DNA from: Sessilibacter corallicola
Lineage (GTDB): Bacteria > Pseudomonadota > Gammaproteobacteria > Pseudomonadales > Cellvibrionaceae
Direction of reading: 5' to 3'
NCBI RefSeq assembly: GCF_021290925.1
Contig: NZ_JAJSLX010000005.1
Coordinates: forward strand, 248,001 to 312,000
Length of the DNA: 64,000 bases
A model generated the notes under the pieces. It ran no database searches. It was not told the DNA's origin and was given only the letters and a program-made list of their open reading frames with translations. The position numbers and the translations under genes are program-made. Below are positions 17,988 through 27,529 of this stretch, in pieces. The stretch's first letter is position 1, and each line of letters begins with the position of its first letter.

Positions 17988-19946
17988 ATGGCTGACGTCA
18001 GTCAATTTTTGCCAATTTTAATCGCCGTTGCTGGTGTCGTCGGCTTAGTTGTCGTAACCGCAATATTTTTCCAAGCGTTTTATTACAAGGTCGAACAAGG
18101 CACAGCGATGATTGTTAATGACATGTCGCCTAGCCCGAAAGTCCATTTTACCGGAGCATTTGTATACCCCATTATCTATAAAAAAGAATTAATGAGAATC
18201 TCGTTAATTACTTTAGAAGTCGATCGTCGTGGAAAAGACGGATTGATTTGTGCGGATAACATGCGTGCGGATATCACCGTTGCTTTTTACCTGCGAGTTA
18301 ACGAAACAACTGAAGACGTGTTAAAGGTCGCTAAATCTATAGGCGCAAATCGAGCATCTGACCGTGAAGCGGTTAATACGTTGTTTAACGCCAAGTTTTC
18401 AGAAGCGTTAAAAACCGTTGGTAAGCAAATTGAGTTTGTTAAATTATTTGAAAACCGCCAGGGATTCCGCGAGAAAATCATCGAAGTTATCGGCAATGAC
18501 TTGAACGGTTATGTGTTAGAAGATGTTGCGATTGATTACTTAGAGCAAACCCCAAAAGCTTCGCTTGATCCTAACAATATTTTGGATTCCGAAGGTATTA
18601 AAAAGATTACCGAATTAACGGCGGAACAAAACGTACGCACCAACATTCTTGAGCGCGACGAAGAGCTGGCTATTAAGAAGAAAAACGTTGAAACCACCGA
18701 AGCCATGCTAGAACTTGAGCGCCAGCAAGCCGATGCCGAGGCTAAGCAAGAGCGTGAAGTTGCCACCATTAAAGCGCGCGAAGAAGCAGAGACGAAAAAG
18801 GTTCAAGAAGAAGAGCGCTTAAAAGCGGAAACCGCAAAAATTAAAGTGGATCAAGATTTATCAGTACAAAACGAAAACTTACAGCGCGAAGTGGAAGTGG
18901 CTGAACAAAACCGCCAGCGCGCCGTAGCCATTGAAATCGAAAAAGTGAATCGTGCGCGTGACCTAGAAATTGTTGCCCGTGAGCGCGAAGTCGATATTCA
19001 AAAAATTGAAGCGGAAAAAGCGGTTGAAATCGAGAAGAAAGAAATCGCTAACGTTATTCGTGAACGTGTAGTTGTTGATAAAACTGTTGCTGTGGAAGAA
19101 GAACGAATCAACGAAGTTCGCGAAGTATCACAAGCCGAGCGTGAAAAACAAATCCGAGTGCTTGACGCCGAAGCAAAAGCAGAAGAAGAAAAAATTCGCC
19201 GAATCAAAGCCGCTGAAGCTGAGGAGCAATCGGCAAAACACAAAGCAGAAGAAATAAAAGTTGTTGCCGAAGCAAAACTAGAAGCCTCAGCAAAAGATGC
19301 CGATGCCAAAATTAAACTTGCCGAAGGTATTAAAGCAGAGCAAGCTGCGACCGGCCTAGCAGCGGCAGAAGTGAAACAAGCACAAGCGCTCGCAGATGAA
19401 AAAATCGGTATCGCCGAAGCCAACGTTATTAAAGCCAAAGGTGACGCTCAAGCCGATGCACTCAGAGGTACCGGAATGGCTGAAGCCGAAGTCATCACTG
19501 CCAAGGGTGAAGCGCAAGCGAAAGCGGATAAAGAAATTGGCCTATCGAATGCAGATGTAACTCGTGAAATGGTGAAAGCAGAAGCAGAAGGGCTTGTCGA
19601 GAAATTCGATGCCATGAATACAATGAGTGATGAGGCACGCAAACACGAAGAGTATCGCATGGGCTTAGAAACTGCACTGAAAGAAGCCTTAGCTTCAATT
19701 GATGCTGGTAAAGACATTGCTAAAGAAAACGCAGAAGTACTTTCTACTGCACTACAAAAAGCCAAAATTGACATTGTTGGTGGCGAAGATCACTTCTTTA
19801 ATAACTTCGCCAAGTCTCTTTCTATCGGAAAAGCCATTGATGGTTTAGCCGATAAGAGCGGTGTTATTTCTACCTTGATTGATCGTGTTGTTCAGGGTAA
19901 ACCGTTGATCGACGTTGATAAGAAACCAACCTCGGAAGAAAAATAA
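17988..19946 (+). CDS. Long flotillin (YqiK-like SPFH/band 7 protein)
   Basis: The 652-residue protein has an N-terminal membrane segment (about 9-35), an SPFH/band 7 domain (about 45-200) and a very long charged Ala/Glu/Lys-rich coiled-coil (about 210-590) with repeated AEAKAEEEK/KAEEIKVVAEAK blocks. A short C-terminal domain follows (FFNNFAKSLSIGKAIDGLADKSGVISTLIDRVVQ). Flotillins form oligomeric cages or scaffolds at the membrane. This one is about 100 residues longer than E. coli YqiK, mainly in the coil. A GGGAAGGGAG site precedes the ATG. It is co-transcribed with YqiJ and probably with the giant ATPase. Confidence 0.93.
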   Translation: MADVSQFLPILIAVAGVVGLVVVTAIFFQAFYYKVEQGTAMIVNDMSPSPKVHFTGAFVYPIIYKKELMRISLITLEVDRRGKDGLICADNMRADITVAFYLRVNETTEDVLKVAKSIGANRASDREAVNTLFNAKFSEALKTVGKQIEFVKLFENRQGFREKIIEVIGNDLNGYVLEDVAIDYLEQTPKASLDPNNILDSEGIKKITELTAEQNVRTNILERDEELAIKKKNVETTEAMLELERQQADAEAKQEREVATIKAREEAETKKVQEEERLKAETAKIKVDQDLSVQNENLQREVEVAEQNRQRAVAIEIEKVNRARDLEIVAREREVDIQKIEAEKAVEIEKKEIANVIRERVVVDKTVAVEEERINEVREVSQAEREKQIRVLDAEAKAEEEKIRRIKAAEAEEQSAKHKAEEIKVVAEAKLEASAKDADAKIKLAEGIKAEQAATGLAAAEVKQAQALADEKIGIAEANVIKAKGDAQADALRGTGMAEAEVITAKGEAQAKADKEIGLSNADVTREMVKAEAEGLVEKFDAMNTMSDEARKHEEYRMGLETALKEALASIDAGKDIAKENAEVLSTALQKAKIDIVGGEDHFFNNFAKSLSIGKAIDGLADKSGVISTLIDRVVQGKPLIDVDKKPTSEEK

Positions 19947-19990
19947 GTTCCAGGTTGCCGTTCGATCATAAGCATCGTTCACTGTCTCAG

Positions 19991-20031
19991 TAAGCAACTT
20001 CATTACACGTTAGCATTAATGGAGTTGCTTA
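19991..20031 (+). promoter_or_regulatory. Long intercistronic hairpin between flotillin and ATPase genes
   Basis: TAAGCAACTTCATTA and TAATGGAGTTGCTTA form a 15-bp stem (one G-T pair) with an 11-base loop. There is no T tract. A second small hairpin, ATCCGT-TTTT-ACGGAT, lies at 20040-20055. It could be a processing site, stability element or attenuator that lowers ATPase expression relative to flotillin. Confidence 0.55.
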
Positions 20032-20109
20032 TGTCTTCAATCCGTTTTTACGGATGTTCCTGAATAACCCAAAGACTGTTTGCCACCAACCGTAACAAGG
20101 AATTTCATT

Positions 20110-23100
20110 ATGGCCGACCACGGTGATACTCGCCCCGTCGACGACAACAGCGTTGATCAAGCTGTAGCAGAAGGCGGTGCTTACGACATTATTCGTCGAA
20201 GATTGAGTGATCAGGCGAAAACGCTCAATGAGTTAACCCTGGCGCTAAATCAGGCGCGCACCGACGAATTTGGTGCCTCAGATATGTCGGTCATTGGCCG
20301 AGTGCGAGTACGAACGGAAAACAACTGCACAGCCCGTGATATTGTCCAAGTCGGTCAGCATTTACTCTTTGGTTACAACGTATTTATCGGTCTCAAAAAA
20401 GAAACCGAAATCAACGATGTTTTTGCGTTATTCAGTGTTCATAAAAATAACGATCAATTCGACATTGTAGAAAATAAAATAGAGGGCAGCTTTTTAACCG
20501 ACCCAGCGTTTGTTAACGATTTTCACGAGTTGTATCGTTACTACAAAAATACCAAGTTAATTCAATTGCGCATTCACAATGGAAAACTGCTGGCGGGATT
20601 CCAAATTGGTGAGCGCATTGAAGATGTGCGTGTTTTCCGCTGGTTATTGGCTGCGGATGGTTCGGTAAAAGAATACATTGATAATCGCGGTGAACGAGAC
20701 CTACAACTGCCGTCGCGTTACGACTTTGAATGGGTTGCTACTACCCGAGACGATACGGTGCAAGGTCGTCATCCTCATATCAATGTATTGAATACCTTAT
20801 TTTTAGAAACCATCAATGGCACCCTCACCATCAAGGTTGAAAACAATACCGAATCGGGTTTGGGTATTTATGAAGAAAGCGTCGAAGAAAAATCCCAATC
20901 CCTCAATGATGCCGAAATTCACTATGCAGAAGTAGGCGATTTAATCTTATTGGATATTCTTCCGTATCGAGAACAACAGCATCGGTATTTTGTGTTTAAT
21001 CGTCTTACCGAGCAGGTGCTGCGGTTAGACGCTATTGGTCAATCCTGTGTGCAATTACCAGAAGATCACGGCTTGATATTTCCTGGCGGATATTATCTTC
21101 GATCCGGCGAACATAAAACCTTTGATCAGCCCACGGACGATTTTCAATTTAAACGTTCGATTCGCTCGCCCAACGGTGAAGACATGTTGTATGTCTTTTA
21201 CGAGCCGGAGGAAGGCATTGTTGGCTTGCTGTCGTACAATTTAATCGACAAAAAAATTCAAAACCCGATTTTTGGTCACGGCTACGCCTTAGCCGATGAT
21301 GGCCAAGTCGTAATTTTCTCTGCAGAAAAAGAACCCACCCGCGTGCATCCCATGCAAATTTGGAATACACCATTTGTCAGTGACGAATTTGCCAGTGCCG
21401 AAAATACCAGCCAAACCGAGCTGGGTAAAATTGGCAATGCCGAATTGGTTCGCGGCGTATCTGATTTGTACAGCATTGGCCGATTGATTGCGAATCAGCA
21501 GGCGTCAACCAAAGTCTATGAAGAGATCAAGAAAGCTTCGTTAAAATTATTCGATGACTACTATTGGATGACGGAGCTTGCCAATGGTGATATCGAAGAA
21601 CTGTTGAAGCAAATTGCTCAAACGGCGGAATTGGTTCTCGACGAATTCGAAAAAGTACAAAGTATTCGTGAACAATCCACTAAGGCTATGGTGGATTTGC
21701 AAGAACAGCAGCGCCAACTGGTTGTGAACGCAAGTCCAGAAAGTTGGAGAAAAGCACAAGAATACGTTGATTGTTTGCAATCGATTCGAAAGCAACGGGG
21801 CAAATTAATTTCAGTTAAAGAACTGCGTTACATTGATTTAAACGCCGTCGATAATTTGTCTGTTGAACTGGACCAAATAGAAGAGACAATTAATCACAAA
21901 ACGGTCGAGTTTTTATCGACTCAAAAAGCCTTTGACCCTTACAAAGAATTGATTGAGGAATTCAAGAAAGAAACCGAAAAAGCCAACACGGTTAATCTGC
22001 TCAATCCCATTGTAGAAAAAGTCGAAAACACCGCCAGCGGTTTGGATTTGTTGTCGGAACTGATGGCGACGCTGAAAATTGACGACGCTACGGTGCGAAC
22101 CGAGATCATCGACAATATTTCTCAAATTTACGCACTGCTTAATCAATGCAAGGCCAGCGCTCGCAATAAAAGTAAGAACCTCGGTTCAGAAGAGGCAAAG
22201 GCTCAGTTCTCCGCGCAGTTTAAACTCTTTTCGCAAAGTATTTCGAATGCCCTCGGTTTGGCAGATTCGCCCGAAAAGTGCGACGAAAACCTCTCACGGG
22301 TTTTGGTGCAGCTGGAAGAAATAGAGAGCCAATTTGGCGAATTCGATGAGTTTCTAACGGATATTCTCTCGAAGCGAGAAGAAGTCTACGAATCTTTCGA
22401 ATCGCAAAAACAACAATTGCTGCAAGAGCGGCAACGTCGTGCTCAATCGCTGGCAGACGCAGCAACACGAATGCTGAGTAACATCGAAAAACGCTCGATG
22501 AAATTCACCGAGGTCGATGAATTAAATACCTATTTTGCCTCCGATGCGCTCAATCTTAAAATTCGTGAAATTAGCGAACAATTGCGAGAAATGGATGAGT
22601 CGGTAAAATCGGACGATATCGACTCAAAATACAAATCCATTAAAGAGCAAGCCGTAAGAGGGCTGCGAGATAAATCCGACATCTACGAAGATGGCGGCAG
22701 TGTGATCAAGCTTGGGCCGCGTCATAAATTTTCAGTGAATACGCAAGAACTGGATTTGACCATTTTGCCGCGCGAAGACCAATTGTACTTCCATTTAACA
22801 GGAACAAATTATTACCAGCGTATCGATGACGAAGAGTTAATCAGCTTGCAAACGTTTTGGAGCATGTCGCTTGAGTCCGAAACTCCGCAATTGTATCGAG
22901 CCGAGTATCTAGCGTATTCCGTCATTCGTCATTATCAGCAATCGCCGGAATTATCCTTAGAGGCATTAATTGATCTCGCGAAGGAAGAGACAGCATTACT
23001 GCAAGTCGTAAAAGAGTATGGCAGTGCTCGATACCGAGAAGGTTACGAAAAAGGGATTCACGATGCCGATGCGGTTAGGTTATTAATTTCAATATTGCCG

Positions 23101-25368
23101 ATGTTAACCTCGGCCGGGCATTTAAAATACGATCCGTTAGCGCGTGCTATCGCGCAAATATTCTGGGCAAATTTCAGCACAGATTCGAATACAAATATCA
23201 ATGATAAAACGCAGAGTATAGGCACTTGGCAAGCACGTGCGGCCTCGGCCAAAATCATTGTTCAGCTCTTTAACGACGAGAGAGCAATTGACTCCTTAAC
23301 TCACGATATCGTCGAGCAATTACGGGATTTTTATTCTGAGTTAGAAGAATTGAACAGCGAGGCTGCGTTAATCCGAGCGGCTAATTATTTAGTCGACGTA
23401 TTAGCCAGTGATGAGCAAGCGTTTGTGTTGAGCAAACACGCCAAATATTTAGTGGACGAATTGAAACGCAAGCTCGATTCCAACACTTGGCAACAAATTA
23501 ACGAGACTCTGAGTTCACTGCAAACGTCTCTGGTTTCGCAGTGGCAGTTTGCCAAAAATTGGTTGGTTGCGTTGGTTAGAAAACACCAGTTGGATCAATA
23601 CGAACGCTATATTCCGGAAACCATCGCTTATTTAATCTCTGCCAATCAGATAACTATTATAGACTCCAACGTAGATACCGAATTAACGGTCGATCAACTG
23701 TTGGGTGAGCACGCGACTATTGTTGATCAGGCATTGAGTTTCTCCCTCGACGATTTCCTCAGTCGAAATCAACACCATGTTGATGAGGTTATTCCCAATT
23801 ACACGCAATACTTAAAAGTCCGACAATCGGTTATTGACCGTGAACGCAAAAGTTTGCGTTTGCATGAATTTAAACCGCGGCCATTGAGTTCTTTTGTACG
23901 TAATAAGTTAATCAACGATGCTTACCTTCCGGTTATTGGTGATAATCTGGCGAAACAAATGGGCACTGTAGGTTCTGAAAAACGAACTGACCTTATGGGG
24001 CTGCTCATGATGATTTCACCTCCTGGTTACGGTAAAACCACATTGATGGAATACGTTGCCAGCCGCTTGGGATTGATTTTCATGAAAATTAATTGCCCAT
24101 CGCTTGGACACTCCGTTATTTCCCTCGATCCCTCGCAAGCGGGTAACGCAACCGCAGGCCAAGAGTTAGAAAAACTGAATTTAGCCCTTGAGATGGGCAA
24201 TAACGTGATGTTGTATTTGGATGATATACAACACACGCATCCAGAATTCCTGCAAAAATTTATTTCACTGTGTGATGGCACGCGTCGAATTGAGGGTGTG
24301 TGGAAAGGCAACACCAAAACCTACGACATGCGCGGCAAAAAATTCTGCGTAGTGATGGCGGGTAACCCGTATACCGAATCGGGTGAGGTTTTTAAAATTC
24401 CCGACATGCTTGCCAACCGAGCCGATATTTATAACCTGGGCGATATTCTCGGTGGTATGGATGAGCAGTTCGCTTTGAGTTACATCGAAAACTCGTTGAC
24501 TTCAAATCCTGTATTAGCGCCGTTAGCGCTGCGATCCATGTCTGATATTTACAAGCTGATTGATATGGCGAAAGGCGTTAACATCGCAGCAAGCGAATTG
24601 GAACATCAATACAGCGGCGCTGAAATAAATGAAATTGTTGAAGTACTGAAAAAAATGCTGTTGGTGCAAAGTATTGTGCTGCGAGTGAATCAACAATACA
24701 TTATTTCCGCAGCGCAAGACGACAAGTATCGAACCGAGCCGCCGTTTAAATTACAGGGCAGCTATCGCAACATGAACAAAATGACCGAGAAAATTTCATC
24801 GGTTATGAACAGCGATGAACTCGACCAAATGATTCGCGATCACTACATTGGTGAAGCGCAGTTGTTAACAACCGGTGCCGAAGCCAATCTACTGAAACTG
24901 AATGAGTTGCGGGGAACACTTGCCGATGATGATCAACAACGTTGGCAACAAATTAAAGCAGACTTCTTGCGCAATAAATCTTTGGGCGATGCCGACGGCG
25001 ATACCGGTAATAAGGTGGTTGCCCAATTGTATGATCTGGTGAACATCATTGAATCGATCAAAGGTTTAATTGAAACCAAGCCCGAGAAGAGTAATGACGA
25101 TTCTGTTAATCAACAACTTGCTCTGGTATTGAAAAAGCTCGCCAGCCAAAGTCAACCACAAAACCTGACACCGGAAGTGAATATTGTTAATGAACCGGTA
25201 CCGGGTTTAAAAGCCGTGTTTGAGACTTTGGCGTCGACCATTGAAAACAGCTTAATGCCGTTAATGAAAAATATGGACAAAAAATTAGACATTGATTTGC
25301 GAACCCACGAGAAACTTTCTGACTTGGCCGATCAAGTCAGAAACTTAAAATTGCCGAGTGACTCGTAG
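20110..25368 (+). CDS. Giant AAA+ ATPase (1752 residues) of the YqiJ-flotillin cassette
   Basis: The protein has no signal peptide or membrane helix. Residues about 60-430 are beta-rich with repeated hydrophobic strands and Gly/Asp turns, suggesting a beta-propeller-like region. Residues about 470-900 are strongly coiled-coil (for example QQQLLQERQRRAQSLADA). A mostly helical region follows to about 1290. The AAA+ domain (about 1280-1500) has Walker A SPPGYGKTT (Lys1309), Walker B LYLDD (Asp1371-Asp1372), a sensor-1-like VVMAGNPY and an arginine-finger-like LANRADIY, closest to the MoxR/midasin style. The second Walker B acid is Asp rather than the usual Glu. Homologues are often labelled DNA repair ATPase, which nothing here supports. 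Start ATG 20110 has AAGGAA upstream. Confidence 0.88.
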   Translation: MADHGDTRPVDDNSVDQAVAEGGAYDIIRRRLSDQAKTLNELTLALNQARTDEFGASDMSVIGRVRVRTENNCTARDIVQVGQHLLFGYNVFIGLKKETEINDVFALFSVHKNNDQFDIVENKIEGSFLTDPAFVNDFHELYRYYKNTKLIQLRIHNGKLLAGFQIGERIEDVRVFRWLLAADGSVKEYIDNRGERDLQLPSRYDFEWVATTRDDTVQGRHPHINVLNTLFLETINGTLTIKVENNTESGLGIYEESVEEKSQSLNDAEIHYAEVGDLILLDILPYREQQHRYFVFNRLTEQVLRLDAIGQSCVQLPEDHGLIFPGGYYLRSGEHKTFDQPTDDFQFKRSIRSPNGEDMLYVFYEPEEGIVGLLSYNLIDKKIQNPIFGHGYALADDGQVVIFSAEKEPTRVHPMQIWNTPFVSDEFASAENTSQTELGKIGNAELVRGVSDLYSIGRLIANQQASTKVYEEIKKASLKLFDDYYWMTELANGDIEELLKQIAQTAELVLDEFEKVQSIREQSTKAMVDLQEQQRQLVVNASPESWRKAQEYVDCLQSIRKQRGKLISVKELRYIDLNAVDNLSVELDQIEETINHKTVEFLSTQKAFDPYKELIEEFKKETEKANTVNLLNPIVEKVENTASGLDLLSELMATLKIDDATVRTEIIDNISQIYALLNQCKASARNKSKNLGSEEAKAQFSAQFKLFSQSISNALGLADSPEKCDENLSRVLVQLEEIESQFGEFDEFLTDILSKREEVYESFESQKQQLLQERQRRAQSLADAATRMLSNIEKRSMKFTEVDELNTYFASDALNLKIREISEQLREMDESVKSDDIDSKYKSIKEQAVRGLRDKSDIYEDGGSVIKLGPRHKFSVNTQELDLTILPREDQLYFHLTGTNYYQRIDDEELISLQTFWSMSLESETPQLYRAEYLAYSVIRHYQQSPELSLEALIDLAKEETALLQVVKEYGSARYREGYEKGIHDADAVRLLISILPMLTSAGHLKYDPLARAIAQIFWANFSTDSNTNINDKTQSIGTWQARAASAKIIVQLFNDERAIDSLTHDIVEQLRDFYSELEELNSEAALIRAANYLVDVLASDEQAFVLSKHAKYLVDELKRKLDSNTWQQINETLSSLQTSLVSQWQFAKNWLVALVRKHQLDQYERYIPETIAYLISANQITIIDSNVDTELTVDQLLGEHATIVDQALSFSLDDFLSRNQHHVDEVIPNYTQYLKVRQSVIDRERKSLRLHEFKPRPLSSFVRNKLINDAYLPVIGDNLAKQMGTVGSEKRTDLMGLLMMISPPGYGKTTLMEYVASRLGLIFMKINCPSLGHSVISLDPSQAGNATAGQELEKLNLALEMGNNVMLYLDDIQHTHPEFLQKFISLCDGTRRIEGVWKGNTKTYDMRGKKFCVVMAGNPYTESGEVFKIPDMLANRADIYNLGDILGGMDEQFALSYIENSLTSNPVLAPLALRSMSDIYKLIDMAKGVNIAASELEHQYSGAEINEIVEVLKKMLLVQSIVLRVNQQYIISAAQDDKYRTEPPFKLQGSYRNMNKMTEKISSVMNSDELDQMIRDHYIGEAQLLTTGAEANLLKLNELRGTLADDDQQRWQQIKADFLRNKSLGDADGDTGNKVVAQLYDLVNIIESIKGLIETKPEKSNDDSVNQQLALVLKKLASQSQPQNLTPEVNIVNEPVPGLKAVFETLASTIENSLMPLMKNMDKKLDIDLRTHEKLSDLADQVRNLKLPSDS

Positions 25369-25380
25369 GTTTATGAAGGG

Positions 25381-25405
25381 CGGCGATTGCTTCTGACAAT
25401 CGCCG
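25381..25405. terminator. Hairpin between convergent ATPase and NfeD genes
   Basis: CGGCGATTG and CAATCGCCG form a perfect 9-bp GC-rich stem with a 7-base loop, 13 bases after the ATPase stop. There is no clear T tract. It may act as a terminator or as a block to convergent transcripts. Confidence 0.6.
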
Positions 25406-25412
25406 TGAGTGA

Positions 25413-25862
25413 TTACCGCTTTTCGAGAACTAAGGTCATGCCTTTGCTAGCCACCACAGCCGCGTGAGAGCCTTCCGTGAGTTGGTCGGCGGATTCTACT
25501 TTCCATAATGTATCGCCAATTTGCACTCGTCCACGTCCGTCAATCAGCGGTTCTCTGATTTCAACGCTGGTACCAATTAGTTGTGAGGCGCGATCATTGA
25601 TGAGTGAGTTATCGGATTTCTCATTAAATGAGCGAAAGTATTTCCAATACAACACAGAAAACCCCACAGAGTTGACGGCAAAAATAAGCAATTGAATTTG
25701 CCACGTCATGTTTCCAAATATCCACAACAAAATTGCTTGGCAAAATGCCGCAACGCCAATTCCCAGTAAGAAACCGCCAACACCTAGGGCTTCAATCGTA
25801 AAAACCAGGATACCAATAACCAGCCAAACCCAAGGTTGCAGTGTGAGCGTGTAGTTTTCCAT
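25413..25862 (-). CDS. NfeD-like membrane protein (YbbK/YbbJ type)
   Basis: The 149-residue protein has two to three membrane helices in the first 80 residues (WVWLVIGILVFTIEALGVGGFLLGIG and ILLWIFGNMTWQIQLLIFAV), then a C-terminal OB-fold-like domain (GTSVEIREPLIDGRGRVQIGDTLWKVES). This is the short NfeD form that partners a stomatin-like SPFH protein. I take the ATG at 25862 (MENYTL); the frame is open 23 codons further but would overlap the upstream gene. The gene follows qmcA by 10 bases and is in its operon. Confidence 0.9.
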   Translation of the reverse strand: MENYTLTLQPWVWLVIGILVFTIEALGVGGFLLGIGVAAFCQAILLWIFGNMTWQIQLLIFAVNSVGFSVLYWKYFRSFNEKSDNSLINDRASQLIGTSVEIREPLIDGRGRVQIGDTLWKVESADQLTEGSHAAVVASKGMTLVLEKR

Positions 25863-25872
25863 AGATCTACCA

Positions 25873-26793
25873 TTAATCGTTTTTGTTAAACGTTTTACTC
25901 GCGATTTCGCTGATACCAGCAATGGAGCCAATAACGCTGCTGGCCTCTAATGGAATCATCATTATTTTGTTGTTGTCCGATTCCGCGAGCTTACCGAGCG
26001 CATCCACGTATTTTTGAGCAACAAAGTAGTTGATTGCTTGCGGATCGCCGGTTTGTATCGCCTTAGACACCATGTGAGTGGCTTTTGCTTCGGCCTCGGC
26101 CAAACGCTCGCGGGCTTCGGCTTCTCGCTTCGCGGCTTCTAACTGACCTTCGGCTTTAAGAATTTCCGATTGCTTTTCGCCTTCAGCCACTTTGATCGCG
26201 GCTTCTCGTTCGCCTTCTGCTTCCAAAATACTGGCTCGTTTTTCACGTTCGGCTTTCATTTGTCTGGCCATAGCATCGACCAAATCCATCGGCGGAGAAA
26301 TGTCTCGGATTTCAACGCGGGTTACTTTCACACCCCAAGGATCCGTTGCTTCGTCGATTTTTCGAAGCAAGGAATTATTGATCGAATCACGATTCGACAA
26401 CATCTCATCCAACTCCATAGAGCCGAGAACCGCACGAATGTTGGTCATGACTAAATTCTGCATTGCACGCGGCAGGTCGTTGACTTCATAAGATGCTTTG
26501 ACGGGATCTAATACCTGATAAAAACACACAGCGTCGGTGGTTACCTGGGCATTATCGCTGGAGATAACCGCCTGGGGTGGAACATCAAGCACCTGTTCCA
26601 TCATATTTTGTTTGCGACCGATCTGATCGACAAAAGGTACGATTAGGTTTAAACCCGGTGCTAGGGTTTTGGTGTAGCGGCCAAAGCGTTCTACAGTCCA
26701 ACCGTAACCCTGGGGAACCACTTTTATTCCTTGTAGAACTAAGATGATGGCACCGATGACAAGTACTAAGACGGTAATGCTGATACCTTCCAT
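25873..26793 (-). CDS. qmcA: Stomatin-like SPFH protein QmcA
   Basis: The 306-residue protein has a short N-terminal membrane helix (about 5-20), an SPFH/band 7 domain ([31 protein letters not shown]...) and an Ala/Glu-rich coil ([22 protein letters not shown]), then the [21 protein letters not shown] tail. Length and sequence match QmcA (YbbK-type paraslipin). It is a membrane scaffold often linked to membrane protease quality control through HflK/C-like behaviour, which is an inference here. It forms an operon with the NfeD protein and is convergent with the giant ATPase gene. An AGGAT site precedes the ATG. Confidence 0.95.
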   Translation of the reverse strand: MEGISITVLVLVIGAIILVLQGIKVVPQGYGWTVERFGRYTKTLAPGLNLIVPFVDQIGRKQNMMEQVLDVPPQAVISSDNAQVTTDAVCFYQVLDPVKASYEVNDLPRAMQNLVMTNIRAVLGSMELDEMLSNRDSINNSLLRKIDEATDPWGVKVTRVEIRDISPPMDLVDAMARQMKAEREKRASILEAEGEREAAIKVAEGEKQSEILKAEGQLEAAKREAEARERLAEAEAKATHMVSKAIQTGDPQAINYFVAQKYVDALGKLAESDNNKIMMIPLEASSVIGSIAGISEIASKTFNKND

Positions 26794-26957
26794 ACATTTA
26801 TCCTTATTTAATGTGTTATAAAAACCAAGTTTTAAATTTGCTCTTTGAATTTATGCTCTAATTGGTCAGTGTTCTGCAATAATGATCATCTCACGTGTGT
26901 TAGAAATTAAAAACGATTAACCATGAGTTTTAATAGTAATAAAAATTTCGGAGTGAT

Positions 26958-27431
26958 ATGAATTCTTTAACGTACGTTAATCTAGATCAAATACCCAATC
27001 AGGAATTAATATCACTGCTCAACAGCCAACGGGTTAGAAGGCACTTAGTCAGTCACGACCTTTTTGACGAAACCAGCATCAGCGCTTGGGTGGCTGACAA
27101 GTGCCGAGAAGACAGCAAGGCCAAATGTATTGTGCGCGCCATCAAGGTTGATCACGAATTTGCAGGTTGGTGCGCAATTCAACCGTTGGGCGACCAATAC
27201 GAAATAGCGCTTGTGCTCGGTGAACACTATTGGGGTGTTGGGATAACAGTTTTTAAAGACATGGTAGCTTGGGGCATTGAGTTAGGTCACGAGACGCTCA
27301 TTTTTAACTTGATGAGTTCGCGACCGAAATACAAATTTCTCAATGAAATTGCTACTAGCGTATCGGAATGCGAAATTATGAATCACGCATTTACTCAGTA
27401 CGAAATTGAGTTGAGAAATATAAAAATATAG
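26958..27431 (+). CDS. GNAT-family acetyltransferase (RimL-like)
   Basis: The 157-residue protein has a GNAT outline: an N-terminal VRRHLVSHDLFDE region like RimL/RimJ proteins, then beta strands (KVDHEFAGWCAIQPLGDQYEIALVLG) and the acetyl-CoA motif A position at HYWGVGITVFKDMVAWG. The Gly pattern is weaker than in the next gene's product. Substrate unknown. The first codons contain a 14-bp palindrome (26967-26980) that shares its core with 7004-7017. It is divergent from qmcA. Confidence 0.72.
   Translation: MNSLTYVNLDQIPNQELISLLNSQRVRRHLVSHDLFDETSISAWVADKCREDSKAKCIVRAIKVDHEFAGWCAIQPLGDQYEIALVLGEHYWGVGITVFKDMVAWGIELGHETLIFNLMSSRPKYKFLNEIATSVSECEIMNHAFTQYEIELRNIKI
26967..26980. promoter_or_regulatory. 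14-bp palindrome inside the GNAT gene start
   Basis: TTAACGTACGTTAA is a perfect palindrome within codons 4-8 of the GNAT gene. Its core TAACGTACGTTA is identical to that at 7005-7016. It could be an operator in the coding start or coincidence. Confidence 0.35.
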
Positions 27432-27529
27432 TATTTGGGAAATTGCTAAAAATAATAAAAAATTGTTGATAAAATCTAGAGAATAATTTTAGCTTTAGTC
27501 ATTAAATAACACTGAGTAATGAGACCCTA

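Noticed and set aside
20031-20063. A 10-codon leader peptide (ATG TCT TCA ...) upstream of the giant ATPase
   Set aside because: No runs of a single amino acid and no ribosome-binding site. It begins inside the hairpin and is better explained as non-coding.
20110-25368. The giant ATPase as a DNA repair protein
   Set aside because: Its name in databases may say so, but I see no nuclease, helicase or zinc-finger motif. The context is membrane scaffolds.
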